Assembly (NCBI GenBank): GCA_944472135.2
Contig: OX235268.1
Location: forward strand, 6,950,589-7,014,588
DNA from: Trichobilharzia regenti
Taxonomy: Eukaryota > Platyhelminthes > Trematoda > Strigeidida > Schistosomatidae
Direction of reading: 5' to 3'
Length of the DNA: 64,000 bases
Part shown: positions 1 through 10,042 of the stretch, in pieces
Layout of the letters: each line of letters opens with the position of its first letter
How positions within the stretch are numbered: position 1 is the stretch's first letter
Translations under genes and position numbers: made by a program
The notes under the pieces: generated by a model
Databases searched by the model: none
Told to the model about the DNA's origin: nothing
Seen by the model: the letters and a program-made list of their open reading frames with translations, nothing else

Positions 1-143
1 ATCCTCAAAAAAGGTCTGACCTTCTTGAGTGAATCTGGTTCGGGGAATTTTTTGGTGGACTCTATCTTTTCCTCCGTAGGCCTAATACCATTCGCGTTTA
101 TGTGGTATCCCAAAAACTGTATAGAGGAGACACCGAATATGCA
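1..143 (-). pseudogene. Gypsy pol, distal RT part (continues beyond the window edge)
   Basis: Read on the minus strand from 143 down to 1, the sequence encodes the end of a Ty3/Gypsy reverse transcriptase: CIFGVSS, then FLGYHINANGI, then a segment ending KKFPEPDSLKKVRPFLR. This is the thumb region that follows the NP.KC motif in Gypsy polymerases. The first codon here (TGC) is the same codon with which the RT breaks off at 26,576, so the two pieces form one reading frame if 144-26,576 is removed. RNase H and integrase would lie outside the window. The part in this window has no internal stop. Confidence in the family is high; the element's fate beyond base 1 is unknown. Confidence 0.85.
138..143. 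repeat. Target-site duplication, left copy (TATGCA)
   Basis: TATGCA at 138-143 is repeated at 26,571-26,576. Each copy abuts Gypsy pol sequence on the outer side. The initial T may belong to the TTA tail of the inserted element, so the duplication is 5 or 6 bp. Confidence 0.7.
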
Positions 144-937
144 AATTTCGAACTCTTGCGCTACAGGTGTTCAGTTTCTCCGTGAATCATTTTTCCTTAA
201 TATTTTGGAAATTAGCCGCTTTCCTCACATTAACCAGTTATCCATAGTCAACATTGATTGTATTGTATCAACTGGAACAACATATAGCATTCACTCGTGA
301 AATCTACGTCAAGAATCTTCGGATACCCTATCTAACCACGTGGAACTCAGGACTTTATCCACAGCAAACTCTGTAAAGGAAAGTCTGACTTTTTATTTTT
401 GCAATATACATCTGTTTATCGTTGTTGTTTTGATACTTCGATAATACAGCTATCTTATTTTTATATCCACCAGCCTTTTTTCCCGGAAATTGTGAATTTT
501 CTTATTTCTGTAATGGTTAAGTCTATCAAACATGTAAGTACCGTTAAGAGACTGAGATCTAATACTAGTCAGCCATCTGAAGGCCTCAGCTCCGTTGACA
601 ATTCTACACATTTTACACCAGCCACACCCAGAGTTATGGTATCTGATATCATGGAGGAATTGACAGAGAATGCGGCTTGTAGCAAAAATGATTTACTGAC
701 ACTTCAGAAGTCAATAGCAGAAATACAGAGCAAGTTTGACGGCATTATGCCTAACACGCAACTGTGTGACCCATCACAAAACATCTGTTTTGAATCACTA
801 ATAAAATCCGAGCGCATAATTGACTATTTGGCTGAAGAAGCTGTTAAGAGAATTATGTCTTCACATAACGTCTTGGCCTAAAACATTCCAGACAGAGAGC
901 CGATTGCCAAACATAAGAATTCGTGCCTAAAGGATTG
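144..937 (+). mobile_element. CR1-like LINE, 5' end with broken ORF1
   Basis: This segment starts right after the target duplication and holds a 5' UTR of about 370 bp and the first part of a CR1-type ORF1. It ends abruptly at 937, where the BEL 5' LTR begins. It is the 5' end of the CR1 that inserted into the Gypsy pol; its matching 3' end would be the TTA tail at 26,570. Whether this 5' end and element B at the right belong to the same copy cannot be told, because the part that would overlap is missing. Confidence 0.65.
513..937 (+). pseudogene. CR1 ORF1 fragment (N-terminal half, one stop)
   Basis: The ATG at 513 opens a basic N-terminus (MVKSIKHVSTVKRLR), followed by a coiled-coil-like stretch and the block FESLIKSERIIDYLAEE. 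This parallels the ORF1 of element A at 15,482, where the same region reads PESLLKSERMLDFIASE and continues into NVLAYNLPDR. Here the tyrosine codon in that last motif is TAA (879-881), after which the frame still reads NIPDREPI up to the BEL LTR at 938. The protein would be a nucleic-acid-binding chaperone of a LINE RNP. It is dead: one nonsense codon and a truncation. Confidence 0.75.
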
Positions 938-1297
938 TGTCAATGGCGTTGAAGATTGAACGATCAATTCATGGTTGTTTGCTCAAAACCAACTTCCCCA
1001 ATTTTCGCGGAGGCATCAATACGACAGTCATCGTCTCATCGGTCGCTGTTCAGAAAGAAGTCAGCAGTAAACCATCAGAAGTAATCTCGTGATTTATTAT
1101 TGTAATATTTGTCACAGACCCTAGTAAAAACATTATTTTTATATGTTGGTGTAACAATAAAGAATCCTCGAGTCACCAATCGGTCTTTTGGTTTTTTCGT
1201 CCGCTATTACCAAGCGTTTCTGAAAAACTGCAAGGAACAGCGTGGGCCCGAGCGTAGCAAGAGCTGGGCATTAACGGTTTATGAGACGTGGCTGACA
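938..1297 (+). repeat. BEL 5' LTR
   Basis: It begins TGTCAATGG and ends GTGGCTGACA, with perfect 5-bp terminal inverted repeats TGTCA/TGACA. It matches 10,749-11,131 over most of its length, with small indels around 1,065-1,130. A polyadenylation-like AATAAA lies near 1,157. The internal domain starts at 1,298. Confidence 0.85.
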
Positions 1298-1442
1298 GTT
1301 TCTGATGGTAGAAACAGACTCTGGCGGATTCAGACAGTTGGTGAAAGTTTGGATAGTCACCGTTCATCTTTCCTGGTGCCGGTCAAGTCCTCTTTGAACA
1401 AGCAATATCTGGAACATTTTTGGAATTGGGTCAAGTTCAGTA

Positions 1443-1905
1443 ATGCCTGGGTCAAAGAAGGGACAGAGTGTCTTAAATGAAAACAGGAAAGTAAGTCATG
1501 TTGACTTGTCTGTTAATTGTAACGATGTGTCTGATGTTAAGCATGACATGGTTGATGTTACTGTTTCGCCGTTCAGGGATAATACGAACATCAAACTCCC
1601 TAAATTTGAACCACGGTGTTTTGATGGAAACGCAGCTGATTGTTTACAATTTGTAAAGGAGTTTGAGATCATGTTGAGTAGTGTTCTATTAACTGATGAA
1701 TTTAAGTTAATGCATTTGATGAGATATTGCACTGGAGATGCTGCAAGAGCTATACTGTGCTGTAAGTTTATGAAGCCAAAGGAGGGCTACTACGAGGCTA
1801 TGAGCATATTACGTCAAAGGTTTGGAAGACCTTCAATTATTTTAAGGAACGTATACGAAGCTGTCAAGGGTAACGGCAGTCAACTTCAAGTTGACTCTTT
1901 AAGAA
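1443..1905 (+). pseudogene. BEL gag, first part (DUF1759-like)
   Basis: The reading frame contains LPKFEPRCFDGNAADCLQF, then a segment around MHLMRYCTGDAARAI, then YYEAMSILRQRFGRP. This order (LPKF..F.G, L..Y..G.A...I, Y..A...L...FG.P) is typical of the DUF1759 Gag region of Pao/BEL elements. The Gag would form the virus-like particle. The frame stays open to 2,075, but homology stops near 1,905, where the inserted CR1 begins; the domain resumes at about 7,922. The true start could be the ATG at 1,443 or lie upstream toward the LTR. Confidence 0.75.
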
Positions 1906-2351
1906 TAATATATTTCTTCCTGTTTATGCAGGAACATACCAATTGTACAGGCATGGATAAGTTATTATATAAATTACACAAATTTATGTATGATGAATTT
2001 ACAGTTTGGTTGTTCTTTCTGACATTAGAGTCAGACGGAACAGTCTGCTATAAAGTCTGCTTGTGTAGCACATAAAGAGATATAGAAATATTGTCTTCGC
2101 ATTAAAAAAAACCCAGACATCAGATGAATGTAATACAAATATCTGGGAAAAAAAGCTTGAAGTCAATCCTCTTACATAACTTTGTTGTGAACAGCACCCT
2201 CGGATCAAAGTTTGTTGATGTATTATGTTGAGATCAGTGATATATTTATTCTATTTTTTCGGTAGTCTTATCGTAGTTTTATAGCCGGAAAGAAATTTGA
2301 ACGGGGATGCGAAAACTAGATGAGGTCATGTGTAGTTGTTTTACTGCATCA

Positions 2352-2596
2352 AATGGTGCTGAGGTCGATTCCAGAATTCTCCATTTGCTCCATTTGTGTC
2401 TGCATGGCGGACTGCATTCGTAAGTTCAGAAAAATGTTGAAAACTGTTTGAAAACCAGTTGCTTCTTCATTTCAGATCATGAATAGTCATTTACAGCATG
2501 TTCGCCAGCGTCTTCAAATGGTAGAATTGGATCGTTCATGGAATTTCAGTGGTTATGAGATAGACGGTTTGGAATTAATCCTCATTTCAGTTTAGA
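2352..2596 (+). other. Unassigned stretch with an intron-like pattern in the CR1 3' UTR
   Basis: A GTAAGT at 2,420 and a TTCAG ending at 2,475 bracket 56 bp that look like a short intron. The following frame reads HLQHVRQRLQMVELDRSW and ends at a TAG near 2,594. On the opposite strand 2,405-2,352 reads QSAMQTQMEQMENSG. Neither reading joins into a convincing protein across the putative intron. It could be a captured host fragment or chance. Confidence 0.2.
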
Positions 2597-3032
2597 TGCA
2601 GGGTTTATCGACCTCGACCAGAAGATGAATAGGAGTATCAGAGTACCAAAAAGAGAAAGTATGTGAACATTAAAAGGATATATAAATGTATAAATGTATA
2701 ATAAATTATTAAGAAATTATTTTTAGTTATGGTTTTTTTTACGAATTTATGCGAAGTCTTAGAGTCTATTTAGTGTCGTAATATATATTAATGAGTCTAA
2801 GCGTTTTAGTGTTCTAATAACTGATGCGTCTTAGAAATAAGTGGTGCGGTCTGGTTGGGATGGTCATTGGGCCGAAACAGTTTATATAGAAAGCGTTTGA
2901 AGGTTACGGTAGAGTGACAGGTCCTATTTCTAGGGTGAACTAATCCTGTATCTTCCGAACTAAGTCTTTATGCATCCATGCTGTTAGTTTATCTATAGTT
3001 TTCAGATTGCTAAGGGTGTTGAAGTGCGTTTT

Positions 3033-6000
3033 TTAGGTGCTGTAGTAGATTAGTAGTTGATTCGTTTTAGGAGTAAATAGTTTATTGATATAGTCAGTAG
3101 AGTGAAACAGTCTATGCAGAGAGCGTTTGAAACTTGTAACCGAAGAGCAAGTTCTGACATCTAGGGGAAGGCTATTCCATATTTTAGAATACATGACTGT
3201 GAAGAAGTTTTCACGGAGTGTTGACCTAAAAGAATGAGTTGTCACTGTGGAAGTTTGGTTACGCAGATCGTAAGAACCTTCCTGTGCGAATTGTATGTCC
3301 CTGTTACCTGAGAATGATATTTTGTGAAGGACCTTAAAGAAGAATATTAGGTTTATAATAAGTCGCCTTGTCCAAAGTGGGTCAAGTTTTAGGATCATGC
3401 ACCGTGAGGTGTAGTCTTTCTTACAATCATAGCCAAGTAGTTTTGAGGTAAAATATCGTTGGATACTTTCCATCCTTAGCTTGTCACGTGTGCGAGTGCT
3501 GCTTATAATAAATGGACAGTATTCTAGTAGTGGTCTGACACATGTTTTGTACAGAATTAGCTTGGCTTCATTGTCGTGGAAGTTCCTGAGTATGCATCCT
3601 AAGAGCATCCTCGATTTTCTAGTCTGTGATGCTACTTGCTCAGAGAATGTCAAGTCACTAGAGTACCTCAGGCCTAGGTCAACGACACTTCGGAGTCTGG
3701 TTAGGTTAGCGGATTGAAGCGTTAATTTCAGGTCAATTGAGGGTGCACCGAAGCAGATCCAGCCACATTTTTTCAGATTGAATTGGAGGTTCCATAGGGA
3801 CGACCAAGCAGTCATTTTATCTAATTCCTTCTGCACTACATTCTCGAAGTTCCCTAAGTCATCACTTTGGAATGTATAGGCTACTTTTAGGTCATCTGCA
3901 AAGATGAATGGCTTCCCATGCGTGAAGCAAGCGCATATGTCATTGATGTACAGCGTAAATAGTAGGGGTCCAATGACACTACCTTGTACTACACCAGAAG
4001 TGATAGGGCTAGGTTTGGAGGTTGCAGACCCGAGTTTAACTATTTGGGACCTGTTGTTAAGGAATGATTTAAGCCATCCTAATAATGGGTCACGTATTCC
4101 TAAGGAGCTCAGCTTATTTGTTAGCAGTATATGGTCAACACGGTCAAATGCCTTAGAAATGTCAAAGTAGATGACGAGTACTAGTTGCCGTCTGTCACGA
4201 CTGCTGGTTACAAAATTGAAGAAGTCTAGGTGACATGTTAAGCATGATCTGGATTTCAGGAATCCATGTTGGTTTGGACTTATAATATTCCAGCTAAGCA
4301 TATGTTTGATTAGGTTATCTTTGACCAGTCTCTCCATGATTCTAGATGCTATAGGTGTGATATTGATCGGCCGGTAGTTACTGACTTCAGTTTTCGAGCC
4401 AGATTTGTGTTTAGGCATAATGAATGTTGTCTTCCATATGTCAGGGTAAGTTTGAGTTTCTAGGGACATTGTGAATATTTTAAGAAGCAGTAGAGGAATG
4501 TCAGGGCCACCATATTTATAGAAGTAAGATGATATACCGTCGGTACCGAAACCTTTTGAACTTTTGAGGGTTCTTATAGTTTGGTTAATATTAGCGTAAG
4601 TGAATTGAACAGTGCTGATTTTATTTGGTGTGAGTGGAGATGGAGTTTGTGTCATATTAGTAGTAGGGTGTATATCGAGTAGCTGGACTGAGGGCTTAAT
4701 GTAGTTACCTGCAAAAGTTTTGTTGAATAGTTCACATATGTCTGTAGAGTTAGTGCATAGCCTACCTTTGTCTATGAGGAGAGAAATGCTGTGATTTTTG
4801 CGATTCATTCGCTTCCTTAAGATTTCTGTGAGTGCATACACTCTAGCAGGACTGGCTACTGCGATGCGTTCTTCCTTTCTCATACGGTGATCTCGAGCTT
4901 GTGAGATGGAGCTAAGGGTGTTAAGTATTAGACCTAGAGTGCCAAAGTCGTGGTGTTTGAAGTAACTTGTTGAGAGTTTCTTCAGTTTCTTACGATCCTT
5001 TGGTTTTATGAATGACTTTCTGTGTGGGGAAATCTTTAGTGTTTGGAGTGGAATGACAGCATCTAAGCATGTGTTAGTGTTATGGTAGAAGATGGTTAGG
5101 GCTCTCGATAGGTCATCAGTAGTGAAGTATTCGTCCCATTTGGAGGATCTTAGCATTGATTCTACTAAGGCCCAGTTTGCCTTACTATAGTTCCTATATA
5201 TTACTTGTTGTGAAGTGGAGGTATGAGATGCATTGCTACTCAGCGGAAGTGGCAGTGCACATACCACTGTTTTGTGGTCGCTCCCTGGAAACTCAGAACC
5301 TACTAGCGTTGAAAGGGGGCTTATATTGTGGCAGAAGATTAAGTCTAGTACGTTATTACCTCTTGTGGGAGTAGTGACAGTTTGTTTCCAGCCAAGTATA
5401 TCCAGCGTGCCTAAAAACTTATCAAATTTAGTTGGGCCTGTGGGTATATCCCAGTTAATTTCAGGTAAGTTAAAGTCCCCACATAGGATCTTATGGTCGT
5501 ATTGTAAGTCGGATAATTGCTCCAGAGTATTAATAAGTTGGGTCTCGTAATTACTAAAGGTGCCAGGTGCTCTGTAGGTGCATCCAATTAATGCTGTTAC
5601 GTTATTTAGGTGTACATTAACCCATAGAGTCTCAGGCATGTTAAGTGTACTACTTTCTAGCTGTGATACAGTAAGTGCATTCAGAAAGTACATGAGACAA
5701 CCCCCTCCCTTACCACCTTCCCTGTCACACCGAAAGTGTGTGTAGTTATCTAAGCTTATTTCTTCATCCAAGATGTTCGAATGACACCAAGATTCAGTGA
5801 TGACAATTACAGGGGGTTTGTATATTACTGTGAGTGCTCTGAGCATCGGCAATTTATTTAGAACAGATCTAGCATTTATGAGGATTAGGTAAAGATGAGA
5901 GTTGAAGTAGCATTTGAAGTATTCAAGTTCGTTAGTCAGCCCCGAATATGGTTCAGCACCCAGTAGTTCTGCTTGACATGATGATCCTATGTTAAGAGGA

Positions 6001-6218
6001 GTTTCAGCATCATGCTCACCTATGTCTACCGAGTTGGTGTGTGCTGTTTTCGGTGAAGAATTAAGATTTGGAGTACTGGATGTGCTATAGACCGAGGAAT
6101 TTTTATTTTTAGTCAGGTTACAGAAGTGGGTAGGGTTCTTTATTTGACCTATATTTGTGCAGGTGTCAAGTGTGCCTAATGGATACGGGTGCACTAGACC
6201 GTTCCTGTTTTCATGCAA
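3033..6218 (-). CDS. CR1 ORF2: endonuclease-reverse transcriptase, intact
   Basis: A 1,061-residue open frame with an apurinic-like endonuclease followed by a reverse transcriptase. Endonuclease motifs in order: INARSVLNK (about residue 115), ITESW, GDFNLPE (about 250), and GSDHK (about 320). RT motifs: YRPINITPIASRIMERL, QHGFLKSRSCLTC, FDISKAFDRVDH, GVVQGSVIGPLLF, and the catalytic FADD (about 774; 3,890-3,901). All acidic catalytic residues are present. The enzyme nicks target DNA and primes cDNA synthesis from the LINE RNA. The frame opens with a TTG codon (LHENRNG); the first in-frame ATG lies only after the NARS motif, so initiation is unclear. There are no stops or frameshifts inside. 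Confidence 0.9.
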   Translation of the reverse strand: MHENRNGLVHPYPLGTLDTCTNIGQIKNPTHFCNLTKNKNSSVYSTSSTPNLNSSPKTAHTNSVDIGEHDAETPLNIGSSCQAELLGAEPYSGLTNELEYFKCYFNSHLYLILINARSVLNKLPMLRALTVIYKPPVIVITESWCHSNILDEEISLDNYTHFRCDREGGKGGGCLMYFLNALTVSQLESSTLNMPETLWVNVHLNNVTALIGCTYRAPGTFSNYETQLINTLEQLSDLQYDHKILCGDFNLPEINWDIPTGPTKFDKFLGTLDILGWKQTVTTPTRGNNVLDLIFCHNISPLSTLVGSEFPGSDHKTVVCALPLPLSSNASHTSTSQQVIYRNYSKANWALVESMLRSSKWDEYFTTDDLSRALTIFYHNTNTCLDAVIPLQTLKISPHRKSFIKPKDRKKLKKLSTSYFKHHDFGTLGLILNTLSSISQARDHRMRKEERIAVASPARVYALTEILRKRMNRKNHSISLLIDKGRLCTNSTDICELFNKTFAGNYIKPSVQLLDIHPTTNMTQTPSPLTPNKISTVQFTYANINQTIRTLKSSKGFGTDGISSYFYKYGGPDIPLLLLKIFTMSLETQTYPDIWKTTFIMPKHKSGSKTEVSNYRPINITPIASRIMERLVKDNLIKHMLSWNIISPNQHGFLKSRSCLTCHLDFFNFVTSSRDRRQLVLVIYFDISKAFDRVDHILLTNKLSSLGIRDPLLGWLKSFLNNRSQIVKLGSATSKPSPITSGVVQGSVIGPLLFTLYINDICACFTHGKPFIFADDLKVAYTFQSDDLGNFENVVQKELDKMTAWSSLWNLQFNLKKCGWICFGAPSIDLKLTLQSANLTRLRSVVDLGLRYSSDLTFSEQVASQTRKSRMLLGCILRNFHDNEAKLILYKTCVRPLLEYCPFIISSTRTRDKLRMESIQRYFTSKLLGYDCKKDYTSRCMILKLDPLWTRRLIINLIFFFKVLHKISFSGNRDIQFAQEGSYDLRNQTSTVTTHSFRSTLRENFFTVMYSKIWNSLPLDVRTCSSVTSFKRSLHRLFHSTDYINKLFTPKTNQLLIYYST

Positions 6219-6273
6219 GGAGGGAGCCAGCTCTAGTGGTTTAGGAGTGTTAACATCCCTACCAGCTGTTTTT

Positions 6274-7810
6274 TCAACGCTGACAGGGACGCGGGGGATA
6301 AAAAATGATTGGATCCTTTGATGACCATGGCTTATTATTCCACCTATTGTTTGATGCTAGTTGTGTCCTTGTGTGGGTTTCATGTGTACTGCATTGTGGG
6401 TTAGTTCCCAGCAGACTTGTACCATATATCCGGTCAAAATTTGTTTGTGTGCCATACTCTGAAGACCCTAAGTTGTTGATAGCCGAGTTCTGACTATTAC
6501 CACTTGTACTATTGAGGGTGACATTGTTGTGACATTGGATATCAGTGTGTGCCATGGTGCGATTTAGCACGTTGTGGGTGCTAGTACTATTGACCGTGGG
6601 AAGTGTGGGTTTATTTAAGCTGCCACTGTTTTTGTTTGTATGGTTTAGGGGCATATTTTCCTTACCTTTAGCAATGAAGTTATGGCTAGGAGAAGACAAA
6701 GTGGAATTTCGGGGGGTTTTGGCTTTTTTTCTGGGGTTATTTAATGGCATTTTAGATTCTGCGGTGATAGGTGGTATGGTTTTGTTATTTATTTGGTTAC
6801 AGTCTAGTGGCCTTTCGGCTGGTGTTGCACTCTGATGGGATAATTCTGTGTGTTTTGAGAGGGGTGATGCGGTGGGGTCTACTGTATCTTTCACAGGGTT
6901 GGGAATAATGGCTGCTTGCAAAGTCCTATTACCTATTTCACAATTAGTCTTAGCAAGATAGTTGTATGCGCGCCTTTCTATGACTGTTTTGTCCACCCCG
7001 ACCTTTATATGTTTGTAGTTTCTGGCTTGCGATAGGGTGTGTTGGGAGTGGATGAATTTTCTGGTCTCTGCCGGTGTTTCGAACTGAAAACGAATAGGAC
7101 AACACTTCTCATGTTGACTCTTCTTCAGCCTATAGCACTTAGTCTTGGAGTTAGGCATTTTCGCTTCACTAAGTAAGATGCGCTGTACCTTTTTTAGTGC
7201 CTCATTGTCCGGAACGTTGTAGACAATAGCACTCAGTTTTGCGTCGAGTCGTTTTGTTACTTCTGTGGTAACAAAATTAATGAGGTTATCTACCTTAGTT
7301 ACCGATTCTGTGTCAAGCTTGTTAAGGTTTACAGCTTTCATGAGGATAGTTAGAGGTGTCAATTCACAGACCTGCGATCTGATATCGCTGATCTGATCTG
7401 ATAATTTGGATATCTCGGTATTGGTTTCGATGTTTCCAGCATTTACTGACTTGCTGTTTTTTATTTCCCTTAACTCAGCCTTAAGTTCACCTATAGACAA
7501 CTTTAGAAGTTCTATTTCTGAAGATAGTACTGAAGAGCTTGATGGCTGGAGTTTCTCGATAAGCACATAAGGTGAAGGGAGGGTTCTGTATGAGCAGAGG
7601 GTACTGAATTTTTAGGAGTAGTGCTAACACTAGCTGTCAGTACCGTTTTATCCTCAGTTCAGCTCGACGCTTACGGCATACAAGTGAGTTATGTGACTCA
7701 TTATAGCCGTTTGTAGGGGGTGTGTTGCTTGATGTAGCAATCAAGGACGTTAAATTAGACACCAGTTTTACAGGGGAATGGGTTCGTTGCTTTTTACTTT
7801 GACTAACCAT
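6274..7810 (-). pseudogene. CR1 ORF1, split by a frameshift near its N-terminus
   Basis: The ATG at 7,810 starts a short basic frame (MVSQSKKQRTHSPVK) that ends at 7,637. A second frame, open from about 7,600, carries the rest down to 6,274: a coiled-coil (SSVLSSEIELLKLSIGELK), the block LDAKLSAIVYNVPDNEALKK, an RRM-like core with CPIRFQFETPAETRKF, and a long Ser/Asn-rich tail. The layout equals ORF1 of element A. The two frames are joined only if one frameshift is assumed between about 7,600 and 7,640. The product would coat LINE RNA. ORF2 starts about 56 bp further on in another frame. Confidence 0.75.
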
Positions 7811-7905
7811 AACTATTAGAAATGGAAGTTAGTGGTTACAAGTATGGAGGTAGTATAGTACTTGTGCAAGTACTACAACAAGATAAATTTTATGTAACGA
7901 ATCAC

Positions 7906-9442
7906 GTAAAAATGTAACGCAAACGTTGAACGTACCGCGATACAGGAAATTACTGAGTTTTTAGACAATCTTATGACTTATAAGAATACCTTGATTTCGA
8001 TGAATTGCGTGAATGACCTCAACTCTAGTTTTATACTAGAAGTAATAGCAAGAAGCCTACCCACACGGCTGCAAAGCAAGTGGGTAAAAATAAGCTCTCC
8101 TATAGAGGATGAGGGTATCGAGCCAAAATTTGATGATATCCTGAAACTAGTAAAAGATAGTGTCAATCAATCGATGGGCAAGTTTGCCAGTCTATTACAT
8201 CTCACCCCTAGAATAGAGCAGTCTGAGAGGAAAATGCAATCATTGATGACGAATAGGCCTCAGAGAGGTGGATATCGAGAAGGCTCCATGATGTCTAGTA
8301 ATGCATATAGACGTAGTGAGTGTGACAGGTTTCGTAGTACATCCTCAACAGATAAGTTACAAGGTGGAAGACAAACACGGTTGTGTTTTACACGTTTGCA
8401 AGAGGTGCATACAAAGGTGAACTGTGAACCAGTAAGCAAGTTCAGTGATAAGCTAAATGTAAACTCCAGGCCTGACTCCGTATTGTGTGACGATAACGGT
8501 GCGGTCAAGAATTCTGTAGTTGCAACTGGTAAGCCATTGTTGAATAGAGTGTCATAGAATAGAGTTGCTGCTTCAGAGTCCAGTTCTGACCCTTCAAGTT
8601 TACAAGGTATTACTAGTCAGAGTGAAGGTATAAAATCCTTAAGGATTTGTGAGGAGGAACCAAAATTGTCTACTTCTGTTATTAAAGAGTTTGAAAATGA
8701 TGAAGTTGACGGTAAAGTGAATATTTGTGATAATGATCATGATACTTCACAGTTGTCTTTGGTTGATCATGATGAGATGAGGGATATGCCTACTACTGCT
8801 AAGTTGAACAAAGTTTCTGTACAACTTGAACGTGAAGTAGAAATAAATGCAGGTGCAGTTCCAGAAGGCATGCATACTTGTGAGGCCGTCAGTGTGATTG
8901 ATCAGCGTGTAGCCCACCTATCATCAGGTGCTAGTGCCAAACCTGGGCTGATAGTAAAAGACAGCAGTGGTGGTGATCTTGCAGGTAGACAATTTTCTGA
9001 AAGTCGAGCAACAACAGCTTTTGATCCACCGCTAAGTTCATCACCTTGTGTCACTCAGTCATCGTTGGTGTTTTTATCCACAATGATTTGGACGTCCCTG
9101 AACTCACGTGCCTTATGCAATGACTATGATAGTATTGGTGCGTTTGAAAAGACGAAAGATATTGCTCAGTTTAGTGAGAATAAGCCAAGTGTAATCGAGA
9201 GAGTAATTGTTAAATTGACTTGCATGAATAAAGGCATTTCTAGTTTCAAGTTACTAATTGAATGTTATTATCTTTGGTGTAAATTACTCTGTTTCTACAC
9301 TTGGTTGACCAGATACTTCGTGTGTTTGTTCGTCATCTATATTCTACGATACAATGACATGGGCGTGTTGCCGTTCAGATTTGAGGATATAGCTGATAGA
9401 AGGGAGTTAGCAAATGAACTCTGCGACGATTTTCCAACCTAG
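7906..9442 (+). pseudogene. BEL gag, second part, with one in-frame stop
   Basis: The frame from 7,922 continues DUF1759 Gag (AIQEITEFLDNL, then NSSFILEVIARSLPTRLQ, SKWVK). It ends at a TAG (8,555-8,557), but the same frame is open again to 9,442, so one nonsense codon divides a longer protein. Near 8,383-8,422 the residues CFTRLQEVHTKVNC fit a CX2CX4HX4C zinc knuckle in which the second Cys is Arg (CGT for TGT). The last part (9,240-9,350) is hydrophobic with clustered Tyr/Trp/Phe and could cross a membrane; I cannot assign it. No pol domain follows. Confidence 0.65.
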
Positions 9443-9445
9443 GGC

Positions 9446-9506
9446 GTCAACCTGAGAAGGGTTGTAGGCGTACTGCTGTAAGTCCTACAATTCTTCAAAG
9501 GGTAGC
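9446..9506 (+). repeat. BEL 3' region hairpin repeat, copy 1
   Basis: Two consecutive stems: CAACC/GGTTG around GAGA, then TTGTAGG/CCTACAA around a conserved loop containing TACTGCTGTAAGT. It is followed by TTCTTCAAAGGGTAGC. It directly follows the end of the last ORF. Confidence 0.7.
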
Positions 9507-9640
9507 GCATCAATGAGCAGTCCAATGTGCTTGGTGTGTGATTTTGTGCACATGTTCATATTGTATATACTGAATTGTTATCATCTATCGTCCAGCTGTT
9601 AGTAATTCTGTTTGTGTCCGGACGACTTCCACTTGGATCA

Positions 9641-9699
9641 TCAACCTGAGAAGGAATGTAGGCATACTGCTGTAAGTCCTACAGTTCTTTAAGGGTAGC
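9641..9699 (+). repeat. BEL 3' region hairpin repeat, copy 2
   Basis: Same layout as copy 1. The second stem is TGTAGG/CCTACA. The first stem is weakened (GGAATG in place of GGGTTG). The preceding TGTGTCCGGAC motif also recurs before copy 3. Confidence 0.7.
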
Positions 9700-9715
9700 T
9701 TTCCATGCCGGAATC

Positions 9716-9885
9716 CAGACAATGTGTATTTAAATATATCAAATATTTAATGTTGAAACATTATTAACTTGTAAACAATCTACGATTTGATATTATTCAT
9801 ACTTGATCGTGCCTGCAAAAATGGCATGCATTTTCATGTAAATTTATATGTTTATATGAGAATATACATTATTATTATTTGATGT
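9716..9885 (+). mobile_element. Very short 5'-truncated CR1 tail
   Basis: This 170 bp segment matches the last bases of CR1 elements A and B (compare 22,076-22,250 and 26,400-26,570), including GGCATGCATTTTCATG and the terminal ATTATTATT. It lies between hairpin repeats 2 and 3 and lengthens that interval. It is a typical abortive reverse-transcription product of a LINE. Confidence 0.75.
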
Positions 9886-9985
9886 AGTGATTGTACATAT
9901 GTTTGTGTTAAATAATTGTGTGAGTTTCAAATAATGCAATTGTTGGATAATCTTGTGTGTGTCCGGACATTCCACAACTTACAAT

Positions 9986-10042
9986 CGTCAACCTGAGAAG
10001 GGTTGCAGGCGTACTGATGTAAGTCCTGCGATTCTTCAAAGG
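9986..10042 (+). repeat. BEL 3' region hairpin repeat, copy 3
   Basis: Same layout as copies 1 and 2. The second stem is GCAGG/CCTGC, where copies 1 and 2 have GTAGG/CCTAC: a paired change that keeps the stem. The first stem is intact. Confidence 0.7.

Larger units (their letters stand above)
1908..7905 (-). mobile_element. CR1-like LINE inserted in BEL gag
   Basis: A nearly complete non-LTR element on the minus strand: 5' end near 7,905, ORF1 at 7,810-6,274, ORF2 at 6,218-3,033, and a 3' UTR of about 1.1 kb ending near 1,908 in a short AT-rich ATTATT-like tail. The borders are inferred from where the BEL gag reading stops (about 1,905) and resumes (about 7,922). ORF2 is uninterrupted, so this is a young insertion compared with the LINE debris in the right half of the window. 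Confidence 0.75.
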
